Under the pieces are notes generated by a model. The model saw only the letters and a list, made by a program, of their open reading frames with translations. It had not been told where the DNA came from and searched no databases. DNA of 64,000 bases from Thermococcus sp. M39 (GTDB lineage Archaea > Methanobacteriota_B > Thermococci > Thermococcales > Thermococcaceae). Shown here piece after piece: positions 8,497-17,847 of the stretch. The position numbers and the translations under genes were made by a program. The first letter of the stretch is position 1, and every line of letters begins with the position of its first letter. The stretch lies in contig NZ_SNUG01000004.1 in assembly GCF_012027325.1 (NCBI RefSeq), positions 1 through 64,000 of the forward strand, written 5' to 3'.

Positions 8497-9397
8497 TGAT
8501 CTCCCTCCTAATTATTACAACAGGCACCAATGATTCCATAATGCTTATTCCCCCATGGGTTATAAATGAATCTCTGCTTTTTAATGCATGGAACCTACCA
8601 ATTGCAACCGCTTCATTTTCCACAATTAGATATGGTGGTTTTTTGAGGTTTTCTCCAAATCGAGGACTTTTTATGGGCTTCCACAAGTACAAGTTTGGAT
8701 TATTCCCTAAAAAGATGTATCCATGGTCGCCAGTAATAACTAAATCAGTATATCTGGAGAGCTCTTTTATCATGTTGATTAACTTCTTTATGACTTCACC
8801 GATATTTTGTAGTGTAGTTCCATGAATCTGGGCATTATGTAAAGGAGCATCAGGATAGTATGAATAAAATGCAAATCCAGTTTTATGACCTATTCTTGGA
8901 GGATCCATGGGATTTTCAATAAGCTTTGTTTTCCATTGTTTCCCGGTTATGATGATCTCCCTGTTATTGAAGTACTCTTTCATAGTAGGACTATCAAAAA
9001 CTATTGTAGCAGCTTTGGAAGTTATTGTGGGAGGATATGCATATGAGAGCTCATACGTAACTCTCTCTTCTCCAAATTCATTTATTAAGAAGATAAGCTC
9101 CCTTATACTAAATCCATCTGCAATTAATACATTTGCATTTATTTCGGATGCTCTTTGGAATGCTTTGATAATGCTTATCTCGTCTTTGTTCTCTGGAATT
9201 AGTAACTCATAAGCTTCTGTTCCCCAATTTTCATAGAGCCACTGTTCAAATGAAGACACTTTTTGTTCAAATTCGGAATAATATTGAAAATCTGGGGAAG
9301 TAAGGAATTTAGAGAAGTCTTTTACTATGAACTTCCCTATTTCTTTTGTTGGATTCTCTGTTGTGATTATTTTTTCCAGCAATGTTTCTGTGATCAT
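8483..9397 (-). CDS. pglZ: Compact PglZ-domain protein (alkaline phosphatase fold)
   Basis: PglZ proteins are alkaline-phosphatase-superfamily enzymes central to BREX and Pgl phage-defence systems. Here the metal-site signatures are visible in order: VLIADGFSIRE near residue 90, VITGDHGYIFLG near 222 and THGGISIMESLVPVV near 280. At 304 residues it is much shorter than BREX PglZ, which usually has about 800-900 residues, and it consists of little more than the catalytic fold. It starts at an ATG overlapping the stop of the DUF499 gene (ATGA), with GGAGGTGA upstream, so the two are tightly coupled. Confidence 0.8.
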   Translation of the reverse strand: MITETLLEKIITTENPTKEIGKFIVKDFSKFLTSPDFQYYSEFEQKVSSFEQWLYENWGTEAYELLIPENKDEISIIKAFQRASEINANVLIADGFSIRELIFLINEFGEERVTYELSYAYPPTITSKAATIVFDSPTMKEYFNNREIIITGKQWKTKLIENPMDPPRIGHKTGFAFYSYYPDAPLHNAQIHGTTLQNIGEVIKKLINMIKELSRYTDLVITGDHGYIFLGNNPNLYLWKPIKSPRFGENLKKPPYLIVENEAVAIGRFHALKSRDSFITHGGISIMESLVPVVIIRREINGTV

Positions 9398-12300
9398 GTT
9401 TTCACCTCCATCTCAACAGTCATCTCCGAAGAGGCGGGGAGAATTTCCAAGACATCTATGTCAATGACTTCTTCTACTATCTCAGGCGTCTCTAGTTCTC
9501 TCTCTATTCTCAACGTAATGTCCTTAAAGAAGAATCCAGCATGTGTAAGCAGCTGTCTTAGATTGGTTATCTTGCTTAGATCCCCTTCGGCTTCCATTAA
9601 CAACTTTTCAAATCCTAAGTGTGGCATTGAGGATTGTAAAGATATTGTGCACTTTCCTCCTTTTATTAGAGATGTTAGGATATTTATGTTCTCAATAAAT
9701 TCCTTCAAGGGGAGTTTTATGGTTGTCTTAACGTATCTGGTCTCTTTCTTTAGGTTAGAACGAATCGTTTTTATAACCTTCTCAATTGTTCCGGATTCCC
9801 TAATTAATTTCCATCTTTCAGTAGGTCCTTCTGGACCTTCTGGTGGCTTACTTACTTTTTTGAACAGCGCAACTAGCTCCAAATTACTACGTGGACGTAA
9901 TGTAATTTCCTCATTGCTTCCTCCACCTTGCCATGAAATAAACCTATAATCTCCAGTTGAGTGTACTATAATCTTGATTGGAGTTTCTTCTGAAATTGAA
10001 ACTTCAAGATGTCCAAATCCGCTTTCTTTTCCAATTTCTTCAGATTCCACTATTATTGGAGCATTTATGACATTTCCGTCTAAATCAACAGTTTTTATGG
10101 TTATTTTTATCTTGGGTTTCTTCTCTTTCTTTTTTACGAGAGCCTCTAAATGGATGTCCTTTTCAAGTGTAACTTCTCTGATAAGCTCTTTGGTTCCATC
10201 GCTCCATCCTAGGAATTCATAATCTTTGGGAAGCTCTATTTTGATCACATGTTTAGAACCGGGGAGATCTTCTAAAGCTTCTCTTGGGCGTATTCTTTCT
10301 CCATCCACGTATATTCCGATATTGTCTACAAGTTTTCCTTCTTTGTCTCTAACCGTTATTGTTAATTTTACCATCCTTACGTCTTTTGTTAGAACACCCC
10401 TGTCTGAAAGCTTGAATATCGAGGTTTTTATGTATGCTTTTCCACTTTCATCAATATATGCAATCAATCCTAATTTCACAGCTTCAATTATTGCCCTTTC
10501 TATTATTTCTGGTTTGGGGATATATTCAAAGCTTGAAACTTTGTAAAAGTACTCTTTTAGTTCGCGCACTTCTATTTTCTTCTTATCTTTGGGCCAGTAT
10601 CTTTCCACCAATGCAGAAGGGGATAAGTTTCTCAGAACCTTTCCACGATTTAGGAGCTTTTCTTCGACTTTCAGGAGTATGTTCTCATGTAACAGTTCAG
10701 TAGTTTCAAGTTCATCTGCTTTTAGGTCTCCGTAAGGATAGACAAGATATTTGTAGCTCAATATAGTTAGTTGGCTTAGGTGTGTGATATTTCTGGTTTT
10801 TTCAAGCTCTAGTGATTTCTCTATAGTTTTTGTCTTTAGATCGGGGTTCTTTTCTTTTTCCTCTTCAATGAGTTCAATTGCTTTAAGCCTATATGCTACC
10901 TCCTTTGCTTTTTCAGTTGTTTCTATATCTGGAACTAAGAACACAACTGTATTTTTATATTCTCTAGGTCTGGTTCCATAGTATTCAAAGAATTCTTTTA
11001 CTTGTGTGATGGCCTCTTTTTTATCACTGGCTGCTCTATCCCAACTCACAAAGGCGAGTTTTAGAGCGTAATCGTTGGAGTCAGGTACCATGTCTGATGA
11101 AGAAGCCCACATTATGATTTTATTCTTTTGGAAGATTCTTTCCTTGGAATGCCTCATGTACTTTTTGTAATTCTCATCAAGCCATTTGTCGAGGGTTTCT
11201 TTTATTATGTCCTTCCAGATTTCTGGATTCTTGTTTTTGATAGTCTCTGTGTAATCACTGATTATTTTGTTGATGTTTGGTTTTCCATAGAATAATCTTC
11301 CAGTGTTGGGATCAACTGAAACGAACCAAGTGCGTTTTAAGACTTCGTTAATTGCAGAGTCAAGGAGGCTTTTGCTAACTTTTGGAGATAGGAGAGCAAA
11401 GTATATGGCATCTCTATCAGTTCCACTCTCACCCGGGACAGTTTCAACAAGAGAATTTAGAACAATAAATCCAAGAACTTTCTTTGCTAAATCCCTAATT
11501 TCTTTGTCTTCAATTGTGTTGAGCCTGTTCCAATCTCCTTTTAATCTGCTAACTAGGAAAACATCTCCAATTTTTGCTATTGTTCCTGCCATTACATAAT
11601 CATCTGTGATATCAATGTGAGAGGGAGTTATCAAGTAAGCATCTTTGGGCTTGTTCTTATATACTGAATAAACTAAGCTTGCAAGGAATCTTAATTCATC
11701 TCTAACTAATTGGAACTCTTTGCTGCCTTTGAGCTTTTCCAGAAGCATATCAACGGCTGGATGGAAGGGATAGCTCTTAACTATAATATCTACTATATCA
11801 GTAGAAAGCGTTATGTTTTCTCTCAAATATGCTTCTTTATATGCCTGAGCAACTTCTTTTGCAGTTTCCAAAAAATGATTGCCTTTGAAGAGGGCTATTC
11901 TCCTAATGTGTTTTGACTCATCAGGGGATGTTACTATTTTAATTGAGCTGTATCTTTCGAGAATGTTTTTGATCTTCCTAAATGCTTTCTCAAATTCTCC
12001 CTCGGGAGTAGCTATGAGCAATGCTGTCGTATAAGTTTCTTCAACTGCAGTTGTCAAGTTTTGAATAAATGCCTTAACTTTCTCTTGTTTATCTTCGTCA
12101 AGTCTTTCAATGTATAGAGTTAGCTCATCTATGAGGATGAGCGTTGGAGCTTTGTTGAACGCTTCTTTCAAAACTGTTGTAGAGGGAACATAGTCCCAAG
12201 AATCGTATTTTTCATCATATTCTCCTAGTTGCTTCAGTATCATGCCCCATATGGTTTTTACTTTAGTGCCATCAGGGAAAGGATAACCGAAGATTTCAAG

Positions 12301-12711
12301 TTTTGTCCCATCTACTACAACAGTTCTAACATTTGGAGGCAACCAAAGATTTAATCCAAATTTCGAAGTGAAGATTGGCCCAATTTCATTCCAGCTTTTT
12401 GTTAAGTGATAGAGCAAGAGCAATGTGTGAGTCTTACCTCCACCGAGTCCAACCCTCAAATGATAAACTGGCCTTCCATTGGCTCCGTTTAAGCGTTGGA
12501 ATATTTCTGTTACAACTTCTCTCATCTTGGATGTGAGGTAAGTTCTCTCAATGAACATTCTCGGATTGTAGTATCTCTCTTCGACATTCACATCCTTGTT
12601 AAGTTCTCTCTTCTCCCAAACGCTTCCCAGGTTTCCAACAAAACTATTCTCGGTTAGCTTTCCTTGAATGACTTCATCATGAGGAACAAGAACCTCCCAT
12701 ACTCTTTTCAT
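9394..12711 (-). CDS. DUF499-family AAA/P-loop ATPase with internal Ig/B-repeat-like modules
   Basis: This large ATPase is of the DUF499 (COG1483-like) type found beside DUF1156 methylases. Walker A is GLGGGKTHTLLLLYHL near residue 95, and the Walker B region is LILIDELTLYIERL near 195. Residues about 780-955 hold two tandem beta modules (DKEGKLVDNIGIYVDGERI ... GWSDG, then DLDGNVINAPIIVESEEIG ... SWQGG) that resemble repeats of bacterial surface proteins, an odd insertion for a cytoplasmic ATPase. The last 150 residues are mixed alpha/beta. ATG 12711 is preferred to the upstream GTG because GGTGGT precedes it. It heads the minus-strand operon with PglZ and shares a divergent promoter region with the methylase. 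Confidence 0.8.
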   Translation of the reverse strand: MKRVWEVLVPHDEVIQGKLTENSFVGNLGSVWEKRELNKDVNVEERYYNPRMFIERTYLTSKMREVVTEIFQRLNGANGRPVYHLRVGLGGGKTHTLLLLYHLTKSWNEIGPIFTSKFGLNLWLPPNVRTVVVDGTKLEIFGYPFPDGTKVKTIWGMILKQLGEYDEKYDSWDYVPSTTVLKEAFNKAPTLILIDELTLYIERLDEDKQEKVKAFIQNLTTAVEETYTTALLIATPEGEFEKAFRKIKNILERYSSIKIVTSPDESKHIRRIALFKGNHFLETAKEVAQAYKEAYLRENITLSTDIVDIIVKSYPFHPAVDMLLEKLKGSKEFQLVRDELRFLASLVYSVYKNKPKDAYLITPSHIDITDDYVMAGTIAKIGDVFLVSRLKGDWNRLNTIEDKEIRDLAKKVLGFIVLNSLVETVPGESGTDRDAIYFALLSPKVSKSLLDSAINEVLKRTWFVSVDPNTGRLFYGKPNINKIISDYTETIKNKNPEIWKDIIKETLDKWLDENYKKYMRHSKERIFQKNKIIMWASSSDMVPDSNDYALKLAFVSWDRAASDKKEAITQVKEFFEYYGTRPREYKNTVVFLVPDIETTEKAKEVAYRLKAIELIEEEKEKNPDLKTKTIEKSLELEKTRNITHLSQLTILSYKYLVYPYGDLKADELETTELLHENILLKVEEKLLNRGKVLRNLSPSALVERYWPKDKKKIEVRELKEYFYKVSSFEYIPKPEIIERAIIEAVKLGLIAYIDESGKAYIKTSIFKLSDRGVLTKDVRMVKLTITVRDKEGKLVDNIGIYVDGERIRPREALEDLPGSKHVIKIELPKDYEFLGWSDGTKELIREVTLEKDIHLEALVKKKEKKPKIKITIKTVDLDGNVINAPIIVESEEIGKESGFGHLEVSISEETPIKIIVHSTGDYRFISWQGGGSNEEITLRPRSNLELVALFKKVSKPPEGPEGPTERWKLIRESGTIEKVIKTIRSNLKKETRYVKTTIKLPLKEFIENINILTSLIKGGKCTISLQSSMPHLGFEKLLMEAEGDLSKITNLRQLLTHAGFFFKDITLRIERELETPEIVEEVIDIDVLEILPASSEMTVEMEVKT

Positions 12712-12802
12712 GATAACCACCCATTTCAGCCAATACTCTTATAACTATTGATGATGCAAACTTATAAGGGTTGTTATAAATTATTCTCGGGATGGTGAAA
12801 AC
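12712..12802. promoter_or_regulatory. Divergent promoter region between DUF499 and DUF1156 genes
   Basis: The 91-bp gap holds two TATA-like elements: GTTATAAATTA for the plus-strand methylase and, on the minus strand, AGTTATAAGAG for the ATPase. The central segment CTTATAAGGGTTGTTATAA could serve either direction. The arrangement suggests joint control of methylase and ATPase genes. Confidence 0.5.
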
Positions 12803-15658
12803 ATGAGGCGTTTAATTGAAAAATGGTTCCCAGTTGTTGAGGCAAGCAGCGAAGCTGCAAGAGAAAGGGCGGGAGGAAACATGCTCCCGCCTACGCATTT
12901 TCTACATGTTTACTGGACGAGAAAACCCTTGGTTCCATCTAGAATTGCTGCATATCTTGCTGTTCTACCTGAGATTGAAATTAGTGATGAGATTAGGAAG
13001 CAGCTTCTCTATCATGTAGGGATAAAAGGGGATCCACGGGCAGTTATTAGGAGGAAATTCGAATATCCACGTGCAGAAGGCCAAAATCCAACTCCTTTAT
13101 CAAGGCTCAGTATCAGGGCGGAAGGGGTTGAGATCAAGCCAATCAAAATCCCTACTGGGGCAGACTTTATGGCTGGAGGAGGTTCTATACCCTTTGAAAT
13201 GATTAGAGTGGGTTATGAAAAAGTAATCGCTGGGGAGTATAATCCAGTCGCATTCACGATTCTAAAAGCATCGCTTGAATATCCTGTTAAATATGGTGAA
13301 AAATTAGTTGTTGATGTTGATAAATATGGCAAAAAGCTCATTAAAAAGCTGAAGGAAGAAGTTAGAGAATATTATCCAGAGCATCCTATTGGTGGGCAGC
13401 CTGAGGACTATGTTTGGATTAAAACAGTAAAATGTCCAAAGTGCGGAAGAGAGATACCAATATTGATGAATAAATGGCTGGATCAAGATAAAGGATATGC
13501 TCTGTATCCAGAAGTTAAAGATGATGAAATCAAGCTTCATGTAGTTAAAGTCAAGAAAATTAGTTCTAGAAAACAAGGCAATAAAACAATTGATTTAGTT
13601 GAAGTTGTTGAGGGTCCATTTAAAGGCATCAAATTTGAAACTGATGGAAATCAGGCAGGAGGGAAGGTTACATGCTTAGCATGTAACTATACGCTCAGCA
13701 AAGAGGAAACCAAGAGGCAATACAAAGAATTCATTGAAGAGAAAGAAGCCCAAGGATACAGGGGAGTGCATCCTCACAGAATGGTTGCCGTTGTCATGGG
13801 GACTGGAAAGAATAGGAAATATTACGAGCCAACATCTGAGATGATAGAAGCTTACAAGAAAGCTGAAGAAGATTTGAGGGATCAATGGGATGAATTAGTT
13901 GCAAGAGAACTTGTTCCAATTCAGCAAATTCCTATTGGTCAGGAAACTGAGAGATTTATTCCTTGGGGGATTCAGTACTTTTACCAACTCTTCAATGCAA
14001 GACAGCTTTTAGTTCATGCGAAGCTGGTTAAGCTAATTAGAGAAACATATAATGAAGTTCTTAACGAAGAGCTTAGCAAAGGAAAGAGCAGAGAAGAAGC
14101 TGAAGATTACGCGAAAGCAGTGACAACGTATTTAACGTTAATGTTTGGGAAGGTCCTTGATTATAATTCAACATTAACTATGTGGAATAGGCCCAAAGGT
14201 GCTATTGCACATACATTTGATACTCATGCATATGGATGGACATGGGACTATGGAGAATTTGACATGATATCTCAGAAGGGAGGCGCCGATTGGGCATTTG
14301 AAAACATGTTAAAAGCATTAAAGGGTCTTGTTAAACGTGTTAAGGACTCTAATTCCCAAGTCGAGGTAATCTATGGAGACGCTGAAGAAGCAACCCAAAA
14401 ATACAATGATTTAGATGTAATCTTTATTGATCCACCATACTACGGTGCAGTCCAACATGGGGAGCTTTCAGACTATTTCTATGTGTGGTTTAGACTGATT
14501 CTAAAGGATATTTACCCAGAGGCTTATCAATTCCTTGAAGTTCCAAAGAGTGAGGAGGCAGTTTACAACGAAGTTAGATGGAAGAAATTAGCAGAGAAAA
14601 GATACGAGGAAAAGTTAAGAAGAATTTTCAAGAACATGCGCGAAGCTTTAGCAGACGATGGACTGTTACTGATCTGGTTTGCTCACAAAGCAGGTGAAGC
14701 TTGGATCAAAACAGTCAAAGCATTATTGGATGCAGGTTACTCAATTTCTGCAATGTGGAGCATTCACAGTGAATATAAACATAGTTTACACATAGCAGGA
14801 AAAGCTGCACTAAGGACGTCAATACTCTTCGTATGCAGAAAGAGGCAGGGAAAAGGAGCTTGGCTTCCCGACGTCATGAGAGACTTCGACGAAAAGATCC
14901 TCAAGAGAATTGAAGAATTAGAAAGCTACGGCTTATTTGGGCCAGATTTGGTTATGGGAGCACAAGCGGAGGCATTAAGAATAGTCAGTGAAGGATGGCC
15001 AGTAAAAGACCCAAGTGGTGAAAGAACACCGGAGCAAATACTGGATGAAGCACTAAACAGGGCTGTTGGCATAGTTATCAATCACACACTCAAGAAAGTT
15101 GCTCCGCATATAGCTGATGTTGATGCTCCAACAAAGTTCTATGTACTTGCTTACAGCTTAGGTTATGGGGATATAATTGACTATGACGATGCAAGAAGAA
15201 TAGCATTAGCTTTAGGCACAACTGAGGGAGATCCAGTGGAGGAGATAGTGATTAAACATAACATTGGAAAGTTCCAGAAAGTTGATGTAGAAGGAAAGAG
15301 AACGAAAGCCGTTAAGCTTTATAACGCATTTGAGAGAGACGAGAAGTCATTAAAAGAAGATTTGATGATTAACATTCTCCACAGAGCAATAAGAGCCCTT
15401 GAAGATGGTGAAAGTATAGATAAGATCGCAACCATCTTAGCAAAAGGCGGGCATTACATCTGCGAAGTTGCAAAAGCATTATACGAGGTTCTTCCAGAAG
15501 AAACAAAAAATAAGAGCTTACAAAAGGAAAAACTCAGACTAAAAGACATCCTTGTGGGAATATGCAACGTAGGTTTACATGAAATTGCAATTGAGAGGAT
15601 GGAGGAAGCTAAGGAACAGAAGAGATTGGATGAATTCATAAAGGTGAGGAAGAAATGA
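12803..15658 (+). CDS. DUF1156-type adenine-specific DNA methylase with zinc ribbon
   Basis: The 951-residue protein is a large amino-methyltransferase of the DUF1156/COG1743 type. The N-terminal block has the family feature HVYWTRKPLVPSRIAAY. The SAM-binding region is DFMAGGGSIPFEMIRVGY. A zinc ribbon is formed by CPKCGREIP and CLACNYTL (residues about 213 and 293). The catalytic motif IV is IDPPYYGAVQHGELSDYFY near residue 553, where DPPY marks N6-adenine or N4-cytosine methylation. The start ATG at 12803 follows GATGGTGA. It probably modifies host DNA as self, while the linked ATPases and nucleases act on unmodified DNA. The gene overlaps the next one (ATGA). Confidence 0.85.
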   Translation: MRRLIEKWFPVVEASSEAARERAGGNMLPPTHFLHVYWTRKPLVPSRIAAYLAVLPEIEISDEIRKQLLYHVGIKGDPRAVIRRKFEYPRAEGQNPTPLSRLSIRAEGVEIKPIKIPTGADFMAGGGSIPFEMIRVGYEKVIAGEYNPVAFTILKASLEYPVKYGEKLVVDVDKYGKKLIKKLKEEVREYYPEHPIGGQPEDYVWIKTVKCPKCGREIPILMNKWLDQDKGYALYPEVKDDEIKLHVVKVKKISSRKQGNKTIDLVEVVEGPFKGIKFETDGNQAGGKVTCLACNYTLSKEETKRQYKEFIEEKEAQGYRGVHPHRMVAVVMGTGKNRKYYEPTSEMIEAYKKAEEDLRDQWDELVARELVPIQQIPIGQETERFIPWGIQYFYQLFNARQLLVHAKLVKLIRETYNEVLNEELSKGKSREEAEDYAKAVTTYLTLMFGKVLDYNSTLTMWNRPKGAIAHTFDTHAYGWTWDYGEFDMISQKGGADWAFENMLKALKGLVKRVKDSNSQVEVIYGDAEEATQKYNDLDVIFIDPPYYGAVQHGELSDYFYVWFRLILKDIYPEAYQFLEVPKSEEAVYNEVRWKKLAEKRYEEKLRRIFKNMREALADDGLLLIWFAHKAGEAWIKTVKALLDAGYSISAMWSIHSEYKHSLHIAGKAALRTSILFVCRKRQGKGAWLPDVMRDFDEKILKRIEELESYGLFGPDLVMGAQAEALRIVSEGWPVKDPSGERTPEQILDEALNRAVGIVINHTLKKVAPHIADVDAPTKFYVLAYSLGYGDIIDYDDARRIALALGTTEGDPVEEIVIKHNIGKFQKVDVEGKRTKAVKLYNAFERDEKSLKEDLMINILHRAIRALEDGESIDKIATILAKGGHYICEVAKALYEVLPEETKNKSLQKEKLRLKDILVGICNVGLHEIAIERMEEAKEQKRLDEFIKVRKK

Positions 15659-16062
15659 CGAGTGCTTCAAAGCTCTATTTTCTTCCCTCTAAACATCTTT
15701 CAAAATTCAAAGCTTTTATGGAAAGTTTAGGCTATGATGTTGAGTCAATGAAGCCTTTAGAGTTCGTAAGGAAAGCACAATTAGGAAAAATAAACTCATC
15801 GGGCATGAAATGCATCATAATTGAGGATGTCTGCAAGTTCCTTAATGAAGAGTTTGTAGATTTGGATTTAGCACTGTCAATGCTTAAGACAGCTTTAACA
15901 AAGGTCAATTGCATGAAAGTCTTAGAGGTGCCAAGAATAACTGAGCTTGGAGACCAGATAGAATTTTGCGGAATTGTGATGGAGATAAGCGGAGTGGAAG
16001 TTTATGAAATGCAGCAATACAAGGAGGATGCTGGAATAGAGCTGACTATTGTTAAGCTTTGA
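15655..16062 (+). CDS. Unknown small protein coupled to the DUF1156 methylase
   Basis: The 135-residue product begins MTSASKLYFLPSKHLSKFKA at an ATG that overlaps the methylase stop codon, so it is translationally coupled to it. It appears mixed alpha/beta, with conserved-looking Cys residues in GMKCIIIEDVCKF and VNCMKVLEV. No family or catalytic motif was recognised. Its placement suggests a methylase partner or specificity factor, which is only inference. Confidence 0.55.
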   Translation: MTSASKLYFLPSKHLSKFKAFMESLGYDVESMKPLEFVRKAQLGKINSSGMKCIIIEDVCKFLNEEFVDLDLALSMLKTALTKVNCMKVLEVPRITELGDQIEFCGIVMEISGVEVYEMQQYKEDAGIELTIVKL

Positions 16063-16074
16063 GAGGTGACTCTT

Positions 16075-16746
16075 TTGATAGAACAATCAATTTATTTGCG
16101 TCTTCTTGGTTTTCTTTATGGAAAAATTACTGAAATTCTTAAAAAGAGAGAGCTTGAGGAAGACTTGCAACTTTTATTGTCTGAAGCATCTAAAAAGCTA
16201 ATTAGGTCTTATGAGCAGTTGGCAGACTCTTTGGCTTATGCTGTTGGGAGCTTGTCAGTGTATGGATTTATAACTGAGGCTCAAGATCCGGAAGAAAAGG
16301 CGAAGAAAATCGTTAATCAACTCGAAAAGAGCTACATTGATTTTATAAATGCTATGAAAGAAACTTTAAGGATTATTGAACTCAATGAAGAAGACTTCAA
16401 GCAGTACTTTTCAAAAGAAGACTGGAGAATAATAAAAATGATGATTGAATCTTTTAAAGAAGAAAAGCCAGATTATAATCTTTTTGTTGATTATCTTCCA
16501 TATATTATTGAAAAAGCTGGGGAATCTGGACGTTTAAATGAGATTAGAGAGAAACAGAAGCGTTTCTCGGAAGCTCTTGGAAAAGAACTTGATGAATTTA
16601 ACAAGAAGCACGGTTTAGTGGTGTTTTCTAATTACATTGGTGAGAAACTTTTTGAAATAGAGGATGAGGTTCTCATTGAGAATATCGTGAAATCCTTAAT
16701 TGAGCAATTTAAATTGATTATTCAAGGTGAAAAACGTGGGAAATAA
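16075..16746 (+). CDS. Helical protein of the defence operon, unknown function
   Basis: The product is almost wholly helical and charged (for example RLLGFLYGKITEILKKREL and EDFKQYFSKEDWRIIKMMIE). A TTG start at 16075 is preferred because GAGGTGA at 16063-16069 is then correctly spaced; the alternative GTG at 16066 lies inside that site. It ends overlapping the nuclease-like gene. I recognise no domain. It may be a structural or adaptor subunit of the methylase module. Confidence 0.55.
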   Translation: MIEQSIYLRLLGFLYGKITEILKKRELEEDLQLLLSEASKKLIRSYEQLADSLAYAVGSLSVYGFITEAQDPEEKAKKIVNQLEKSYIDFINAMKETLRIIELNEEDFKQYFSKEDWRIIKMMIESFKEEKPDYNLFVDYLPYIIEKAGESGRLNEIREKQKRFSEALGKELDEFNKKHGLVVFSNYIGEKLFEIEDEVLIENIVKSLIEQFKLIIQGEKRGK

Positions 16747-17311
16747 ATATTTGAGGCTTATAATAAAAGCGCTTTGCATGATGGACAAGGAAAATTATAC
16801 TCTTCCAAAAGATGATAGTGGAAAGGAAAGGTTTCAAGAAAGACCAATAGCTTATGAGTTCTATTATCAATTGAGAAAGCTTTTAGAAAGTGAAATACAA
16901 GAGGGTAAGATTGCATTTCATGGAGAGCCAAATAAAGGATATCAAACAGATTACCATAAGAAGGTCAGAAAAATGCCAGATTTTTTGATTCATATCCCAA
17001 ATAAAGACAAAAATTATGTTGTCATAGAACTTAAAATGGCAAAAAGGAACATTGAGGATATACTTAAAGATGTTCAAAAGTTAATTAATTTCAAAAAAGA
17101 ACTTGGATATGAACTTTTGGTTCTGCTCCTTTTTGGAAAAAGGAGAGCATTAAAAAACAAATTAGAGAAAGTTCTTAAAAAAGAGGAAAGCAAAGAAATT
17201 CATATTTTTGCATATAACTTGGAAAATCAATCTTTTGAGCATTATCACAGAAACAAATTACTTCAAAAGTATGATAAACAAAAATGTGAAAAGATTATTT
17301 CAAGCGTTTGA
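16736..17311 (+). CDS. PD-(D/E)XK nuclease-like protein
   Basis: The 191-residue protein has the restriction-endonuclease-like core motif: KMPDFLIHIPNKDKNYVVIE followed by LKM, giving the PD...ExK arrangement after a helix-rich start. The downstream helix-strand part (VQKLINFKKELGYELLVLLL) fits the same fold. A GTG start at 16736 is chosen because AAGGTGA lies just upstream; a GTG at 16727 overlaps that site. It closes the methylase operon and could be the DNA-cleaving or nicking component of the system. The motif is clear but catalysis is inferred. Confidence 0.6.
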   Translation: MGNKYLRLIIKALCMMDKENYTLPKDDSGKERFQERPIAYEFYYQLRKLLESEIQEGKIAFHGEPNKGYQTDYHKKVRKMPDFLIHIPNKDKNYVVIELKMAKRNIEDILKDVQKLINFKKELGYELLVLLLFGKRRALKNKLEKVLKKEESKEIHIFAYNLENQSFEHYHRNKLLQKYDKQKCEKIISSV

Positions 17312-17747
17312 GGATCTCTTCATATTCTCTTTCCTTTACATACTTCCCTGAAACCGCAATGAAGCGTTTTGGTTTTACAACTTTTGGATACTTTTTAATA
17401 TTCTTTAGAACTACTGCCATCCATGGTTTTGGTCTTTTTCCTCTTGTTCTCCATCTCTCAGAGGTCTTAATATATTCCTTAAATTCTTTTTCAGTTAGAA
17501 AAATTCTATCTTTGTACTTTTCTAAAATCTTTATTGGATTCTCAAAGAGCTCAATACTTTCAATATCTGCTTCACCATAAAATCCTTGGTCTTCTCTTGA
17601 GGCATAGAATATTATTTTCATGCCGGGCTTGAGTCGTGTAAGAGTAGCTGGCTTTACAAAAACATCTTTTCCTTCTTCAAGGATTCTCTTTAGCAATGGT
17701 TTTGGAACAGGAAAAGCTGCTCCAATGATTTTTTCCTCCTTTTCCAT
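17295..17747 (-). CDS. DUF365-like PUA/ASCH-type protein
   Basis: The 150-residue protein has an N-terminal beta-rich segment (IIGAAFPVPKPLLKRILEEG, KPGMKIIFYASREDQGFYGE) and a basic C terminus (AVSGKYVKEREYEEILKRL). It matches my memory of archaeal DUF365 proteins, which have a PUA-like fold expected to bind nucleic acid. ATG 17747 is preferred because AAAGGTGAG sits directly upstream. Its 3' end overlaps the nuclease-like gene tail to tail by 17 bp. Its function is unknown; the next gene is another PUA-superfamily protein. Confidence 0.55.
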   Translation of the reverse strand: MEKEEKIIGAAFPVPKPLLKRILEEGKDVFVKPATLTRLKPGMKIIFYASREDQGFYGEADIESIELFENPIKILEKYKDRIFLTEKEFKEYIKTSERWRTRGKRPKPWMAVVLKNIKKYPKVVKPKRFIAVSGKYVKEREYEEILKRLK

Positions 17748-17847
17748 AATACTCACCTTTAACTCTCTTATCTTTTCTGGAATAAATACCTTTTGAAATG
17801 AAAATGCTTATCTAGAATGCCAAACTAAGAAAATTTAGGTGGTCATC

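Noticed and set aside
9263-9949. Long plus-strand frame of 228 codons over the PglZ/DUF499 junction
   Set aside because: It is Ser/Phe/Ile-rich antisense shadow coding over two clearly functional minus-strand genes.
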